Shown in pieces: positions 1 to 8,517 of a stretch of 64,000 nucleotides of DNA (position 1 is its first letter; every line of letters begins with the position of its first letter). The stretch is taken from contig NZ_JAJBQV010000002.1 in NCBI RefSeq assembly GCF_020539865.1, forward strand, positions 1-64,000. Direction: 5' to 3'. Source of the stretch: Megasphaera elsdenii. Lineage in GTDB: Bacteria; Bacillota; Negativicutes; Veillonellales; Megasphaeraceae. The notes under the pieces are model-generated. The model saw only the letters and a program-made list of their open reading frames with translations, made no database searches and was not told the DNA's origin. Both the position numbers and the translations under genes were made by a program.

Positions 1-146
1 AGAGCTGTTTGGCTCTTGTTTATTGATTGGTATTACTCATTGTTTGACGTTCTATAAAATAGAACCTCGCACGTTGGCGTTCATTCAGTTCATTGTTCAG
101 TTTTCAAAGATCATCGTTGTCATCGCCTCATCGCGACGACTCATTT
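1..146 (-). other. Probable rRNA operon leader (minus strand)
   Basis: No protein gene is visible here. Read on the minus strand, the stretch follows a perfect promoter and contains CTTTGAAAACTGAACAATG, the sequence typical of Firmicute rRNA leaders and spacers (boxA-like). A small hairpin follows (AGAGC and GCTCT around CAAACA, positions 1-16). It runs off the left edge, where a 16S rRNA gene would be expected. The rRNA gene itself is not in the window, so this is an inference. Confidence 0.6.
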
Positions 147-175
147 ATTATAACAAACCCAGAAGAGCTTGTCAA
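147..175 (-). promoter_or_regulatory. Sigma-A promoter, proximal of two tandem rRNA-type promoters
   Basis: On the minus strand a consensus TTGACA (170-175) and a consensus TATAAT (147-152) are separated by exactly 17 bp. It drives transcription leftwards into the rRNA-like leader. The perfect match to consensus suits an rRNA operon. Confidence 0.8.
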
Positions 176-252
176 GGATGAATTTGAACTTTTTTCAAGA
201 TTCAAATTTCAAAACCTCTGCTGCTTCAGGGCTTTGCCCTGACAGCTCATTT

Positions 253-281
253 AGTATACTCCTGTGTAAAGGAATTGTCAA
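253..281 (-). promoter_or_regulatory. Sigma-A promoter, distal of two tandem rRNA-type promoters
   Basis: Minus strand: TTGACA (276-281), 17 bp spacer, TATACT (253-258). It lies about 105 bp upstream of the second promoter and points the same way. Tandem P1/P2 promoters are usual for rRNA operons. Confidence 0.7.
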
Positions 282-332
282 GGATTTTTTCAAATTTCAC
301 TTTTTCTGCTATATTTTTTGTGCTATGTATAG

Positions 333-338
333 TATAAT
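333..338 (+). promoter_or_regulatory. Candidate -10 box for the first binding-protein gene
   Basis: TATAAT lies 60 bp before the ATG at 398 on the plus strand. No good -35 is seen 16-18 bp upstream, so this is a weak assignment. It is divergent from the rRNA-type promoters. Confidence 0.4.
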
Positions 339-397
339 TATGTCGAGTAGTTGTATTTTATATTTTCTTATTAAGCAATGAACAGGAGTTGTTACAC

Positions 398-1180
398 ATG
401 AACAAGAAATGTTTAGCTCTGGCAGCCGCTGCCATGGCTGCCGTGACACTGGTCGCAGGTTGTGGTTCTTCGGCAGACAAAAAGGATGGCGCTTCGGGAG
501 ATCAGAAGACCCTCGTCGTCGGCATGGAACCGACATTCCCACCTTTTGAATTCACGGAAAATGACAAATACATCGGTTTCGATATCGATTTAGCCAATGC
601 TATCGGCGAAAAAATGGGTACGAAAGTCGAAGTCAAGAGCCTCGGCTTCGACGCCCTCATCCCGGCCCTGCGCAGCGGTCAGATCGACATGATTGCTTCC
701 GGCATGGACGCTACACCGGAACGGCAGAAACAGGTTTCCTTTACGGAACCGTATTTCCAGGATGGCTATTCTGTCGTCGTCCGCAAGGATAACACCAGCA
801 TCAACGGCTTCGACGACCTCAAAGGCCGCACCGTTGGATCCCAAGTCGGCACGAAGGGTGTCGATTTGGCTACGGAAGCCGGCGCTACGGTCAAACAGTA
901 CGACGCCAACAGCCAGGGCTGGATGGAATTGCAGAGCGGCACGTGTGACGCCGTCGTCATCAACACATCAGTCGCCCTCTATTATATGAAAGAAGGCGGC
1001 GATAAAGACCTGAAGATCGTCGGCGATGCCAAGAAGGCCGATGCCGGTATCGCAATGGCTGTATCCAAGGATAAACCGGAACTCCTGGAAAAGGTCAACA
1101 AAGCTTTGGCTGACCTCAAATCCGACGGGACTTACGCCAAACTGTATAAGAAATGGTTCGGCGTCGATCCGAAGGCATAA
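398..1180 (+). CDS. Amino acid ABC transporter substrate-binding lipoprotein
   Basis: This is a 260-residue periplasmic binding protein of the polar amino-acid family (SBP_bac_3, GlnH/ArtJ-like). It should capture an amino acid at the outer face of the inner membrane for an ABC importer. A lysine-containing hydrophobic N-terminus ends in the lipobox LVAGC, so it is a predicted lipoprotein. The mature part opens with the family pattern VGMEPTFPPFEF and GFDIDLANAI, and later has ALRSGQIDMI. I chose the ATG at 398 because AGGAG lies 9 bp upstream; an in-frame TTG at 389 overlaps that site. No permease or ATPase is adjacent; the nearest amino-acid ABC set is at 21-24.5 kb. It is a close paralogue of the gene at 1844. 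The ligand cannot be told from sequence. Confidence 0.9.
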   Translation: MNKKCLALAAAAMAAVTLVAGCGSSADKKDGASGDQKTLVVGMEPTFPPFEFTENDKYIGFDIDLANAIGEKMGTKVEVKSLGFDALIPALRSGQIDMIASGMDATPERQKQVSFTEPYFQDGYSVVVRKDNTSINGFDDLKGRTVGSQVGTKGVDLATEAGATVKQYDANSQGWMELQSGTCDAVVINTSVALYYMKEGGDKDLKIVGDAKKADAGIAMAVSKDKPELLEKVNKALADLKSDGTYAKLYKKWFGVDPKA

Positions 1181-1183
1181 TCC

Positions 1184-1828
1184 ATGTATAAAGCTTACAT
1201 ATTCGATTTTGACTACACCCTGGCCAATTCGGAAAAAGGTATCGTCATGTGCTTTCAGCTTCTCTTCGAAGCCGAAGGCTATGACGGTATCCCTGAAGAA
1301 GATATCCGCCGCACGATTGGCATGACCATGTACGACGCCATGGCCAGCCTGACCGGGGAAACGGATCCGGACCGCGTCAATGCCCTGATCCGGGAATACA
1401 AGGTCCGCTTCTCCGACAAATACATGACGGCCAATACCCATCTCTATCCGCAGACGCTGCCAACACTCCGCGCCTTGAAAGAGTCCGGTGCCCTGTGCTG
1501 CATCGTATCGACCAAGACCCGGTCGCGCATCGGTGAAACGCTGCGAAAGTATCAGATGGAAAGCCTTATCTACCTTGTCGTCGGCATGGAAGACGTCGCT
1601 CAGGCCAAACCGGCACCGGATGGAATCAATGCCGTCTGCCGCCACTTCCGTCTGGACAAGAAAGATGTCCTCTACATCGGCGACAATACGATTGACGCCA
1701 AAGCGGCCCAAAACGCCGGCGTTGCCTTCGCCGCTGTGACGACGGGAACGACGACGAGCCAGGAATTCGCTTCCCTGCCCCATGTGGCAATCATGAAGGA
1801 TCTCAGTGAAATCCTTACTATTCCCTAA
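1184..1828 (+). CDS. HAD-superfamily phosphatase (phosphoglycolate phosphatase-like)
   Basis: This 214-residue soluble hydrolase has the HAD Rossmann fold with an alpha-helical cap. Motif I is FDFDYTLANS, giving nucleophile D8 and acid/base D10. Motif II is the Ser of IVSTKT, motif III the Lys of AKPAPDG, and motif IV YIGDNTIDAKAA. Family members dephosphorylate small metabolites such as phosphoglycolate, and the substrate here is unknown. It starts 3 bp after the first binding-protein gene and ends 15 bp before the second, so all three are probably one transcript. Its place between two paralogous transporter genes gives no clear functional clue. Confidence 0.85.
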   Translation: MYKAYIFDFDYTLANSEKGIVMCFQLLFEAEGYDGIPEEDIRRTIGMTMYDAMASLTGETDPDRVNALIREYKVRFSDKYMTANTHLYPQTLPTLRALKESGALCCIVSTKTRSRIGETLRKYQMESLIYLVVGMEDVAQAKPAPDGINAVCRHFRLDKKDVLYIGDNTIDAKAAQNAGVAFAAVTTGTTTSQEFASLPHVAIMKDLSEILTIP

Positions 1829-1843
1829 TTGGAGGAACCTATT

Positions 1844-2629
1844 ATGAAGAAAAAAGTTACGACCCTTGTCGCTGCCTCACTGGCAGCCCTGACCCTTCTC
1901 GCCGGCTGCGGCTCCAATGGCACAGCCGATAAAAAAGATGGCGCAGCCAAAAGCGACAAGACCCTCATCGTCGGCACGGAACCGACGTTCCCGCCTTTTG
2001 AATTCACAGAAAACGAAAAAGACGTCGGCTTCGACATCGACCTGGCCCAGGCGGTCTGTGATAAGCTGGGCTACAAGATGGAAGTCAAGAATCTCGGCTT
2101 CGACGCCCTCATCCCGGCCCTGAAGAGCGGCCAGATCAACCTCATTGCTGCCGGCATGGATGCCACAGATGAACGGAAGAAACAAATCGACTTCACCGAC
2201 GTCTACTACCAGGGCGGTTATACCATCGTCGTCCCGACGGGCAATACGGACATTACCGGCTATGACTCCATCGCCGGCAAGACCGTCGGCGCCCAGGTCG
2301 GTTCTAAGGCAGCAGATTACGCCAGAGAACATGGGGCTACGGTCAAGGAATTCGACACCAACACCCAAGGCTGGATGGAACTGGAAGCCGGCACGTGTGA
2401 TGCCGTTTCCATCGATAAGGCTGTCGCCCAGTATTACCTCCAGCAGGGCGGCAAAGATAAGCTCAAGATTGTCGGCGAAGCCATTACATCCCGCGGCGTA
2501 GCTATGGGCATCAGTAAGGATAAGCCGGAACTGAGCAAGCAAGTCAACGAAGCATTGAAAGAGCTCAAAGCGGACGGAACGTACGCTAAAATCTATAAGA
2601 AATGGTTCGGCGAAGAACCGAAACAGTAA
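1844..2629 (+). CDS. Amino acid ABC transporter substrate-binding lipoprotein (paralogue)
   Basis: A second SBP_bac_3 lipoprotein of 261 residues, very similar to the one at 398: it shares EPTFPPFEFTEN, GFDIDLA, FDALIPAL and the C-terminal YKKWFG. The lipobox is LLAGC. The start is the ATG at 1844, with GGAGG 8 bp upstream; the in-frame TTG at 1829 overlaps the ribosome-binding site. It is the last gene of the unit and is followed directly by a hairpin terminator. The two paralogues may feed one permease complex with different ligands, which is inference only. Confidence 0.9.
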   Translation: MKKKVTTLVAASLAALTLLAGCGSNGTADKKDGAAKSDKTLIVGTEPTFPPFEFTENEKDVGFDIDLAQAVCDKLGYKMEVKNLGFDALIPALKSGQINLIAAGMDATDERKKQIDFTDVYYQGGYTIVVPTGNTDITGYDSIAGKTVGAQVGSKAADYAREHGATVKEFDTNTQGWMELEAGTCDAVSIDKAVAQYYLQQGGKDKLKIVGEAITSRGVAMGISKDKPELSKQVNEALKELKADGTYAKIYKKWFGEEPKQ

Positions 2630-2630
2630 A

Positions 2631-2663
2631 AAAAGGGCTTGTCGCACGACGACAAGCCCTTTT
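2631..2663. terminator. Bidirectional intrinsic terminator
   Basis: A perfect 14-bp stem (arms 2631-2644 and 2650-2663) with a 5-nt loop, flanked by A and T runs. It starts 2 bp after the plus-strand stop and can also end minus-strand transcripts. It belongs to the recurrent GGGCTTGTCG hairpin family of this window. Confidence 0.85.
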
Positions 2664-2676
2664 CAGTGGTTAGTAA

Positions 2677-2697
2677 AGCCCCGGTTGGGGCATTTTT
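2677..2697 (+). terminator. Second small GC hairpin with T run
   Basis: GCCCC (2678-2682) and GGGGC (2687-2691) around GGTT, followed by ATTTTTA. It backs up the preceding terminator. A similar hairpin occurs near 29647, also next to a GGGCTTGTCG terminator. Confidence 0.55.
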
Positions 2698-2712
2698 ATG
2701 AGCCACGAATCA

Positions 2713-4020
2713 CTATTTTTTATCCTTCTGCTGGAGTTTGGCCAGGCGGTCTTTCAAAGAAGTGAATTCGCCTTGGTTATCGGACTGGAGTTCGGTTTCT
2801 GGCTGGATGGTCTTATCTTTATAGGCAGCTTTGCGTTTCGCTGCTTCAGCAGCCGCTGCAGCTTGGCGTTCTTTCGCAGTCCGTTCGCTCTGGATGGCTT
2901 CGCGGATGGGCTGGAGCTGCTTGTCCGGAACGACGAGGAAGCGGACTGGCAGGTTAGCCGCTCCTGGCGGCATGATGCGGATGGTCATATCCGTCCCAGC
3001 TGGGAAGGTATCGACGTATTCCATAGCATACGGGTCATTGAGGCCCATAGAGTGGCGATGGCGCGGCAGTTCGACGATTTTCTTGTCTTCGCCCCGCTGG
3101 GGATCGCTGTAGATGAGTTCCGTCACGCCGGCATATTCACCGCCTTGAGGATTGAAATACAAGTGGATGTTTCCCGTTCCTGCCGTACGCAGGTGAATGG
3201 TATAATCGACGCCGTAGTTGCCCGTATCTTCCGAGGCCCGGTTGTCCATGACGTCACGGCCTTGGAGAAAACGGTCCAAGACGCCATCAGCCAAGAGGAT
3301 ATAGCCGATACCGCTGTCCGTCGAGTAAGGGATGAGCGTACTCAGGTAACGGTCCTTGCCGTGGAAGGTACCGCGCAGCTGAACAGCATCGCTGGCCAGA
3401 TACTGCTGTTTGCGGATGAAGGCCACCGGGTCTTCCTGAGGCGGCAGGATCATGGACGACAGGATCATCGGTTCCGGCAGGCTGACGTTAACGATACCCG
3501 AAAAGAGCTGATCCGGCCGGACGACAGTCTCATTGAGGCGCTGGCCGACGACGGCATAGTCATGGGCCGGGACGGTAATTTTATTGACCGTCATATTGCC
3601 TTCATAATACATGGTCGACAATTCCTTGCCGACCTGGTAGTAGTCCGTGCTGGGCCGCGTATACTGATAGCCCTGGAGGACCGCTTCCAGCGGATACGGG
3701 TGTGGATTGTAGAGCATGGCCACAATTTTCCGGTTATACGGGTGCTGGTTGACATGATAGAAATAGAGGCGCACGTCGCCGCTGACCGTATCCCCGTAGA
3801 GGATCCCGTCACCATCGGCGTATTCCGGGCTATCTGAGAGGAGCAGCGTCCCCGTATCGACAGGGGCTGTCATGGAAATGGGAAGCATACGCTGGGCGAC
3901 GACGCGATCCATAACGTCCGGGTCGTCGACAGCGGGCAGATCCGCTGCCAAGGCGCCGGCCAAGGGCAGACAGGCCGTCAGCAGGCCGGCTATATAGGTG
4001 CATAGTTTCTTAAATTTCAT
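2713..4020 (-). CDS. Secreted protein of unknown function
   Basis: I do not recognise this 435-residue protein. It has a clear signal peptide (residues 1-25, ending ALAAD). The body is rich in beta-strand-like segments without transmembrane helices, and a charged, probably helical tail (about residues 375-435) is rich in Ala, Lys and Glu. It is predicted to be exported to the periplasm or cell surface. It overlaps the 3' end of whiA by 11 bp, so it is probably translated from the whiA-yvcK-rapZ transcript by coupling. It ends before the bidirectional terminator at 2631. Nothing visible suggests catalysis; a structural or carbohydrate-binding envelope role is only a guess. Confidence 0.75.
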   Translation of the reverse strand: MKFKKLCTYIAGLLTACLPLAGALAADLPAVDDPDVMDRVVAQRMLPISMTAPVDTGTLLLSDSPEYADGDGILYGDTVSGDVRLYFYHVNQHPYNRKIVAMLYNPHPYPLEAVLQGYQYTRPSTDYYQVGKELSTMYYEGNMTVNKITVPAHDYAVVGQRLNETVVRPDQLFSGIVNVSLPEPMILSSMILPPQEDPVAFIRKQQYLASDAVQLRGTFHGKDRYLSTLIPYSTDSGIGYILLADGVLDRFLQGRDVMDNRASEDTGNYGVDYTIHLRTAGTGNIHLYFNPQGGEYAGVTELIYSDPQRGEDKKIVELPRHRHSMGLNDPYAMEYVDTFPAGTDMTIRIMPPGAANLPVRFLVVPDKQLQPIREAIQSERTAKERQAAAAAEAAKRKAAYKDKTIQPETELQSDNQGEFTSLKDRLAKLQQKDKK

Positions 4021-4945
4021 CTTCTCGTTGACCTTCTATCTGTTTCGCTATATCAGCGATTTTTTTAAAACGATGGGACAAGCCCGACTTGGTCAATCCC
4101 GACTGGGCCGCCAGTTCACTCATCGAAGCCTCGGGATTGGCCATGCGCAGTTCCGCCGCTTCCCGCAGCTTCGGCGACATGCGCTGGTACAGGCCCGATT
4201 CCTGGATACAGGTAATCGCCTGGCGCTGGCGCACGGCGGCATCGACTGTCTTCTGGAGATTGGCCGTTTCGCAGTTGACGACGCGGTTGACGTTGTTACG
4301 CATCCCCTTGACGACGCGGACGCTCTCAAACTTGAGATACGCCTGGGCCGCGCCGATGTACTGCAGGAATTGGGATACGCCATTGCCTTCTTTGATATAG
4401 ACTAAATAATCGCCCTTGCGGTCTGTCGTCTTAGCCGGCAGGCGGAAGCGGCGCATGATCTTCAACAATTTTTCGGCAAACGCCGCATTGCCCGTCACCA
4501 GTTCCAAGTGATAATCGCCCTTGGGCTGATTGACAGACCCGCCGCCCATAAAGGCCCCCCGCAGGAAAGCCCGCTGGCAATCGGTCTTCTTCAGGTCGAT
4601 GGCCGAGAACTCCGTATCTGTCGGGAACAGGGACAAATCTCGCAAGATAGCCGTGCTCTCCGGCGACGGCGACACGCGCAGGATATAGTAATTCTTCTTG
4701 CGCAGGCGCAAGCCCTGGCGGACGCGGACTTCAGGCCGGACCGGGAACGATTCCATCCACATCTTGAGCGCCTTGCGGGCAACGGCATTATTGGACGTGC
4801 TGAATTCGATGCCGATAGTCCCGCGCGAACCGAGAATGAGGGACCCTCCCATACAGAGCAGCGCTGCCAGTTCGGCAAAGCGGCAGGCGGCATTTTCGGG
4901 CTTGCAGTGGGCGATTTCATTCTTCACTTCTTCTGCAAAAGACAA
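4010..4945 (-). CDS. whiA: DNA-binding protein WhiA
   Basis: A 311-residue WhiA homologue, a sporulation or cell-division regulator family kept even in non-sporulating Firmicutes. The N-terminal half is a degenerate LAGLIDADG homing-endonuclease fold (SFAEEVKNEIA start; RAFLRGAFMGGGSV near residue 130). The C-terminus has a helix-turn-helix (about 265-300, SMSELAAQSGLTKSGLSHRF). In Bacillus subtilis WhiA affects division and chromosome segregation. The start is a TTG at 4945 with AGGAGG about 10 bp upstream; the sequence begins MSFAEEVK as expected for the family. It sits 14 bp after yvcK, in the conserved order rapZ-yvcK-whiA. Confidence 0.95.
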   Translation of the reverse strand: MSFAEEVKNEIAHCKPENAACRFAELAALLCMGGSLILGSRGTIGIEFSTSNNAVARKALKMWMESFPVRPEVRVRQGLRLRKKNYYILRVSPSPESTAILRDLSLFPTDTEFSAIDLKKTDCQRAFLRGAFMGGGSVNQPKGDYHLELVTGNAAFAEKLLKIMRRFRLPAKTTDRKGDYLVYIKEGNGVSQFLQYIGAAQAYLKFESVRVVKGMRNNVNRVVNCETANLQKTVDAAVRQRQAITCIQESGLYQRMSPKLREAAELRMANPEASMSELAAQSGLTKSGLSHRFKKIADIAKQIEGQREDEI

Positions 4946-4959
4946 AGGGACGCCGCCTC

Positions 4960-6306
4960 CTAACGATGGTTGAATGTGTAACGTTTCAAATAATAATGCA
5001 AGAGCTCCGGCGACAAATCGGTCCGCAAGGCATTGATCAGATCAAAGAGGACGTTAGCCAGCTTCTTCGTATCGTGGGTGGCGCTGTTTTCCTTATTGAT
5101 CAGATTCGACAGGATGAGCGTCGCCCCGGTCTGACCGACTTCTTTCTTGTCAATCATAACCGGATGGGATCCATGGGCGACATAGTGCTGGAGGACGGCC
5201 GGGTCGACGTCGCCGTTGTTCGCGATGACGAAGTCGATGACCTTGCCGCCGGCCTGGCGGTTGATAGCCTTGATGTGGTCGGATACGGTATAATCATCGG
5301 TTTCCCCGGGCTGGGTCATGACATTGCAGATATAGATTTTCGGTGCCTTGCTGGTGCGGACGGCCTGGACGATATCGGGCACACAGAGATTGGGCATGAT
5401 GCTCGTATAGAGGCTGCCCGGCCCGAGGACGATGGCATCGGCTTCCTTGATCGCGTCGACAGCCGACTGGATGGCCTTTGGGTGTTCCGGCGTCGTAAAG
5501 ACACGCTTGATTTTGCCGTGGGCATGAGGAATCTGCGATTCCCCTTCGACGATGCGGCCGTCGGTCATTTCGGCATTGAGGCGGAGCTTTTCCGCCGACG
5601 ACGGGATGACCTTGCCGCGGACACGCAAGACCTTGCTAGTCGCGTCCATGGCTTCTTCCACGTCGCCCAGGACTTCGATGAGGGCGGCGATGAACAGATT
5701 GCCGAAGCTGTGGCCTGTCAGATTGCCGGATCCGCCGAAGCGGTGGGCAAAAAGCTTTTCCATGAGCCCTTCCTTATCGGCTAGGGCGACCAAGCAATTG
5801 CGCAGGTCCCCAGGGGCGATGATATCCAGGTCCTGCCGGATACGGCCTGTCGAGCCGCCATCGTCGGCGACGGTGACGACAGCCGTCAGGTTATACGTCT
5901 TGGCCTTGAGGCCGCGCAACATGACCGACAGACCCGTACCGCCACCGATGACGACGACTTTTGGCCCTTTGGACAGTTGGAGATTGGAAAAAATCAAATC
6001 GCTGAGGTTTTCCGATTCGCCGGGCATGACGACACCAATCATGGTGCGGATCAGGCGCCGCGTCGCCCAAGCCATGACGACCAGCCCCAATAAGATGACC
6101 AGGATGCCCAGGCTGGCCAGGATAGTATAGTTATAATGGCCCGTCACTTCATAAAGCAGGCGGAAAGCCCATTCTTCCAGCGACCCCAGCCATTGGTAGT
6201 TAAAGGTCAGGATAATGCCGAAGCTGGAACACATCATGCCCAGTCCGAAGAGAAATAGCCATCGTTTGATGTGCAAGCCCGGATGCAGCCATTTCATAAA
6301 ACGCAT
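4960..6306 (-). CDS. yvcK: YvcK/CofD-like gluconeogenesis factor with membrane anchor
   Basis: A 448-residue member of the YvcK (UPF0052, CofD-like) family. In B. subtilis YvcK is needed for growth on gluconeogenic carbon sources, binds UDP-sugars and influences cell-wall enzymes. The C-terminal 330 residues carry the nucleotide-binding hallmarks VVIGGGTGLSVML, VVTVADDGGSTGR and APGDLRNCL. About 110 N-terminal residues form two hydrophobic segments (roughly 12-35 and 55-80), giving a membrane-anchored form unlike the soluble B. subtilis protein. The ATG at 6306 has AGGAGGT 7 bp upstream. It is 11 bp after rapZ in the usual trio. Confidence 0.93.
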   Translation of the reverse strand: MRFMKWLHPGLHIKRWLFLFGLGMMCSSFGIILTFNYQWLGSLEEWAFRLLYEVTGHYNYTILASLGILVILLGLVVMAWATRRLIRTMIGVVMPGESENLSDLIFSNLQLSKGPKVVVIGGGTGLSVMLRGLKAKTYNLTAVVTVADDGGSTGRIRQDLDIIAPGDLRNCLVALADKEGLMEKLFAHRFGGSGNLTGHSFGNLFIAALIEVLGDVEEAMDATSKVLRVRGKVIPSSAEKLRLNAEMTDGRIVEGESQIPHAHGKIKRVFTTPEHPKAIQSAVDAIKEADAIVLGPGSLYTSIMPNLCVPDIVQAVRTSKAPKIYICNVMTQPGETDDYTVSDHIKAINRQAGGKVIDFVIANNGDVDPAVLQHYVAHGSHPVMIDKKEVGQTGATLILSNLINKENSATHDTKKLANVLFDLINALRTDLSPELLHYYLKRYTFNHR

Positions 6307-6317
6307 GACAGCACCTC

Positions 6318-7223
6318 CTACGCTTCGCCTTCATACCCCGGCGCATCTTCTTCGACGTCGTTCTTCTGGATATCCCGGTGTTCGATGGATACGTCGACGC
6401 CGTTATCCCTAAGATGTTTATACATAGCTTCAGCCATACAGACACTGCGGTGCATACCACCGGTACAGCCGACGGCAATGACCAGCTGGCTTTTGCCTTC
6501 CCGTTCATAGTTAGGCAGGAGGAAGTCGATCATGTCGAACCACTTTTCCTTATACGTCTGGGTAATGGGGAAACTTTCGACATAGTCGCGCACACAGGGC
6601 ACGCGGCCCGATTTATGACGGTATTCATCGATATAGTACGGGTTGGGCAGGAAGCGCACGTCTTCGACGATGTCCGCGTCGATAGGCATACCGTGCTTGA
6701 ACCCGAAGGACACGACGGTGACGGTCATACTCTTCTTGCTGTCCGTAATGGCATAGCGCTTGACCAGGATCTCCTTGAGCTGTTTCGGCTTGAGATTCGA
6801 CGTGTCGATGATGAAATCCGCTTTCTGGCGCAAAGAAGCCAGGCGCTTGCGTTCTTCGGCAATCCCCTGGCTGATGCGGCCATGCGGAGCCAAGGGATGG
6901 ACGCGGCGCGTTTCCTTGTAGCGCCGTACCAAAGCCTGATCCGAGGCCTCGATAAAGACGATTTCGTAGGAAATGCCTTCGGCCTTGAGGTCTTTCAGGC
7001 ACTGGCTCATGGCATCGAAGAATTCACCGCCCCGGATATCGGCGATGAGGGCCACGTGGCGGACCCGTTCGCCGCCTTTGATGCATAATTCCGCAAACTT
7101 GGGAATCAGGACCGGCGGGATATTGTCGATGCAGAAATAGCCGATATCTTCCAATACCTGGACGGCATGGCTTTTACCGGCGCCGGACATGCCGGTGACA
7201 ATGATCAAATGAAAATGGTCCAT
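6318..7223 (-). CDS. rapZ: RNase adapter / nucleotide-binding protein RapZ (YvcJ)
   Basis: A 301-residue RapZ/YvcJ P-loop protein. The Walker A motif is GMSGAGKS (residues 11-18). The conserved C-terminal domain has VAVGCTGGMHRSV, the most diagnostic stretch. In E. coli RapZ guides RNase E to the GlmZ small RNA and so sets glucosamine-6-phosphate synthesis; in Firmicutes YvcJ hydrolyses nucleotides and its target is unclear. The ATG has AGGAGG 5-6 bp upstream. With yvcK and whiA downstream it forms the widely conserved rapZ-yvcK-whiA operon. Confidence 0.95.
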   Translation of the reverse strand: MDHFHLIIVTGMSGAGKSHAVQVLEDIGYFCIDNIPPVLIPKFAELCIKGGERVRHVALIADIRGGEFFDAMSQCLKDLKAEGISYEIVFIEASDQALVRRYKETRRVHPLAPHGRISQGIAEERKRLASLRQKADFIIDTSNLKPKQLKEILVKRYAITDSKKSMTVTVVSFGFKHGMPIDADIVEDVRFLPNPYYIDEYRHKSGRVPCVRDYVESFPITQTYKEKWFDMIDFLLPNYEREGKSQLVIAVGCTGGMHRSVCMAEAMYKHLRDNGVDVSIEHRDIQKNDVEEDAPGYEGEA

Positions 7224-7241
7224 AAGAACCTCCTATATATG

Positions 7242-8042
7242 TCATAATACAAATTTCTCAACAGCTGCGGCGACACCGTCGTCATCGTTGGACGCCGTAA
7301 CGTACGACGCAACGGCCTTTACTTCATCGGCAGCATTGGTCATGGCGACGGGAAAACCGGCAGCTTTCAGCATATCCAAGTCGTTCTGGGAATCGCCGAG
7401 GGCCATGATCTCATCCGCAGTGATGCCGTAGAGTTCGCCCAAGCGGCGGATGCCCTTCCCCTTGTCGACGCCGCTGGGCATGATTTCCAAAAACGTCGGC
7501 ATGGAAAAGAGGAGATTGAACTGACCGGGAAAGCGTTCCTCGATGAGGGCCTTGCGGGCCACTAAGTCGTCATGTTCGCCCCGGCTGAGAAGCTTGTTGC
7601 AGTCGCCTTGGACGTGGTAAAATTCGTCGCCGCAGATACAGGCCCGGCTGTGCGTGATTTCTTCATAGCCGCGGATCCATGGATCGTCCTTGGCCGCGCG
7701 CAGGACGTCGTCGATATAGGTCTGCATCTGCCAGCCCTGTTCCCGGGCCAAGTCGACCAGTTCCTGTGCCGTCTGCTGCGGAATGGCCTGCTGGAAGAGG
7801 ATTTTCTTCGATTCCAGTGTCTCGATGAGGCCGCCGGCAAAGAGCAGCAGCGGGCTGTCGCCGAGGTTCAGGCGTTCACCGTAAGGCCGGGCTGTCTGGT
7901 ACATGCGCCCAGTAGCAATGGCGACGACGACGCCCTTATCGCGGGCTGCCTGCAACGTCCGGACTGTCCGGTCCGACACGCTGCCGTCGCTGCGCAAGAG
8001 CGTCCCGTCCAGGTCGATGGTGATCATCCGTATCGGCTTCAT
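7242..8042 (-). CDS. Cof-type HAD hydrolase
   Basis: A 266-residue HAD phosphatase of the Cof subfamily (type IIB cap). Motif I is TIDLDGTLLRSDG near the N-terminus, IATGR supplies motif II, and the C-terminal GDSQNDLDML is motif IV. Such enzymes hydrolyse sugar phosphates or pyridoxal phosphate with broad specificity. The start codon overlaps the stop of the SLH-like gene upstream (TGATG), with AAGGAGG about 9 bp before it, so the two are translationally coupled. It lies 18 bp before rapZ. Confidence 0.9.
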   Translation of the reverse strand: MKPIRMITIDLDGTLLRSDGSVSDRTVRTLQAARDKGVVVAIATGRMYQTARPYGERLNLGDSPLLLFAGGLIETLESKKILFQQAIPQQTAQELVDLAREQGWQMQTYIDDVLRAAKDDPWIRGYEEITHSRACICGDEFYHVQGDCNKLLSRGEHDDLVARKALIEERFPGQFNLLFSMPTFLEIMPSGVDKGKGIRRLGELYGITADEIMALGDSQNDLDMLKAAGFPVAMTNAADEVKAVASYVTASNDDDGVAAAVEKFVL

Positions 8043-8431
8043 CAGGCCTTATCCTCCTTCCAGTCAAAGACGACGCCCTGGCTGGCCGGTTCGACTTCCT
8101 TCGGCGCGTCGCTGACGTACTGCAAGTCATCGGCATAGCTCTGGGCCAATTTATCGATTTCCCGCTGCTGGTCCGCCGTGGCTTTACTGCGGTTCTTCAT
8201 AGCCGTAGCAATCATTTCCGTCACTTCATAGCGCGTCAGGTTATACGATGGCGCAAAACGGGCCATCGGTACGCCTGTCAAGCCGGCCTTGGACAGGTCG
8301 TAGACAGCCTTGTATTCCCAAGTATTGCGGTCTACGGCGTCGAACTGGTTTGGCGCATAAGGATTATAAGCCAGGGCCGCGCTGATACCGAGGCAGCACC
8401 AGGCTGCCAGCAAAAGAAAGAATCGTTTCAT
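8042..8431 (-). CDS. Small exported SLH-like protein
   Basis: A 129-residue exported protein. A signal peptide (residues 1-21, ending AALA) precedes a single region resembling an S-layer homology motif (WEYKAVYDLSKAGL then LTRYEVTEMIATAM, about residues 37-78) and a charged helical segment. In Negativicutes SLH domains bind polyaminated peptidoglycan and anchor the outer membrane through OmpM. This protein has the SLH-like part but no beta-barrel. It is coupled to the downstream HAD gene by a TGATG overlap. The SLH call rests on pattern recognition, not on a profile search. Confidence 0.7.
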   Translation of the reverse strand: MKRFFLLLAAWCCLGISAALAYNPYAPNQFDAVDRNTWEYKAVYDLSKAGLTGVPMARFAPSYNLTRYEVTEMIATAMKNRSKATADQQREIDKLAQSYADDLQYVSDAPKEVEPASQGVVFDWKEDKA

Positions 8432-8517
8432 CGTTGTCCCCCTCTATAAACAAATATACTCCCTGCCGGGTCTAACGTGCGTCATACCTGAAAGAGAGCA
8501 TATCCAGAAAATACGTA

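Noticed and set aside
2698..3837. Long plus-strand frame of 379 codons opposite the secreted unknown gene
   Set aside because: It is the antisense of the 435-residue gene, which has a signal peptide and fits the overlap with whiA. The plus frame has no recognisable domain. Similar long antisense frames elsewhere follow from GC-rich codon use.
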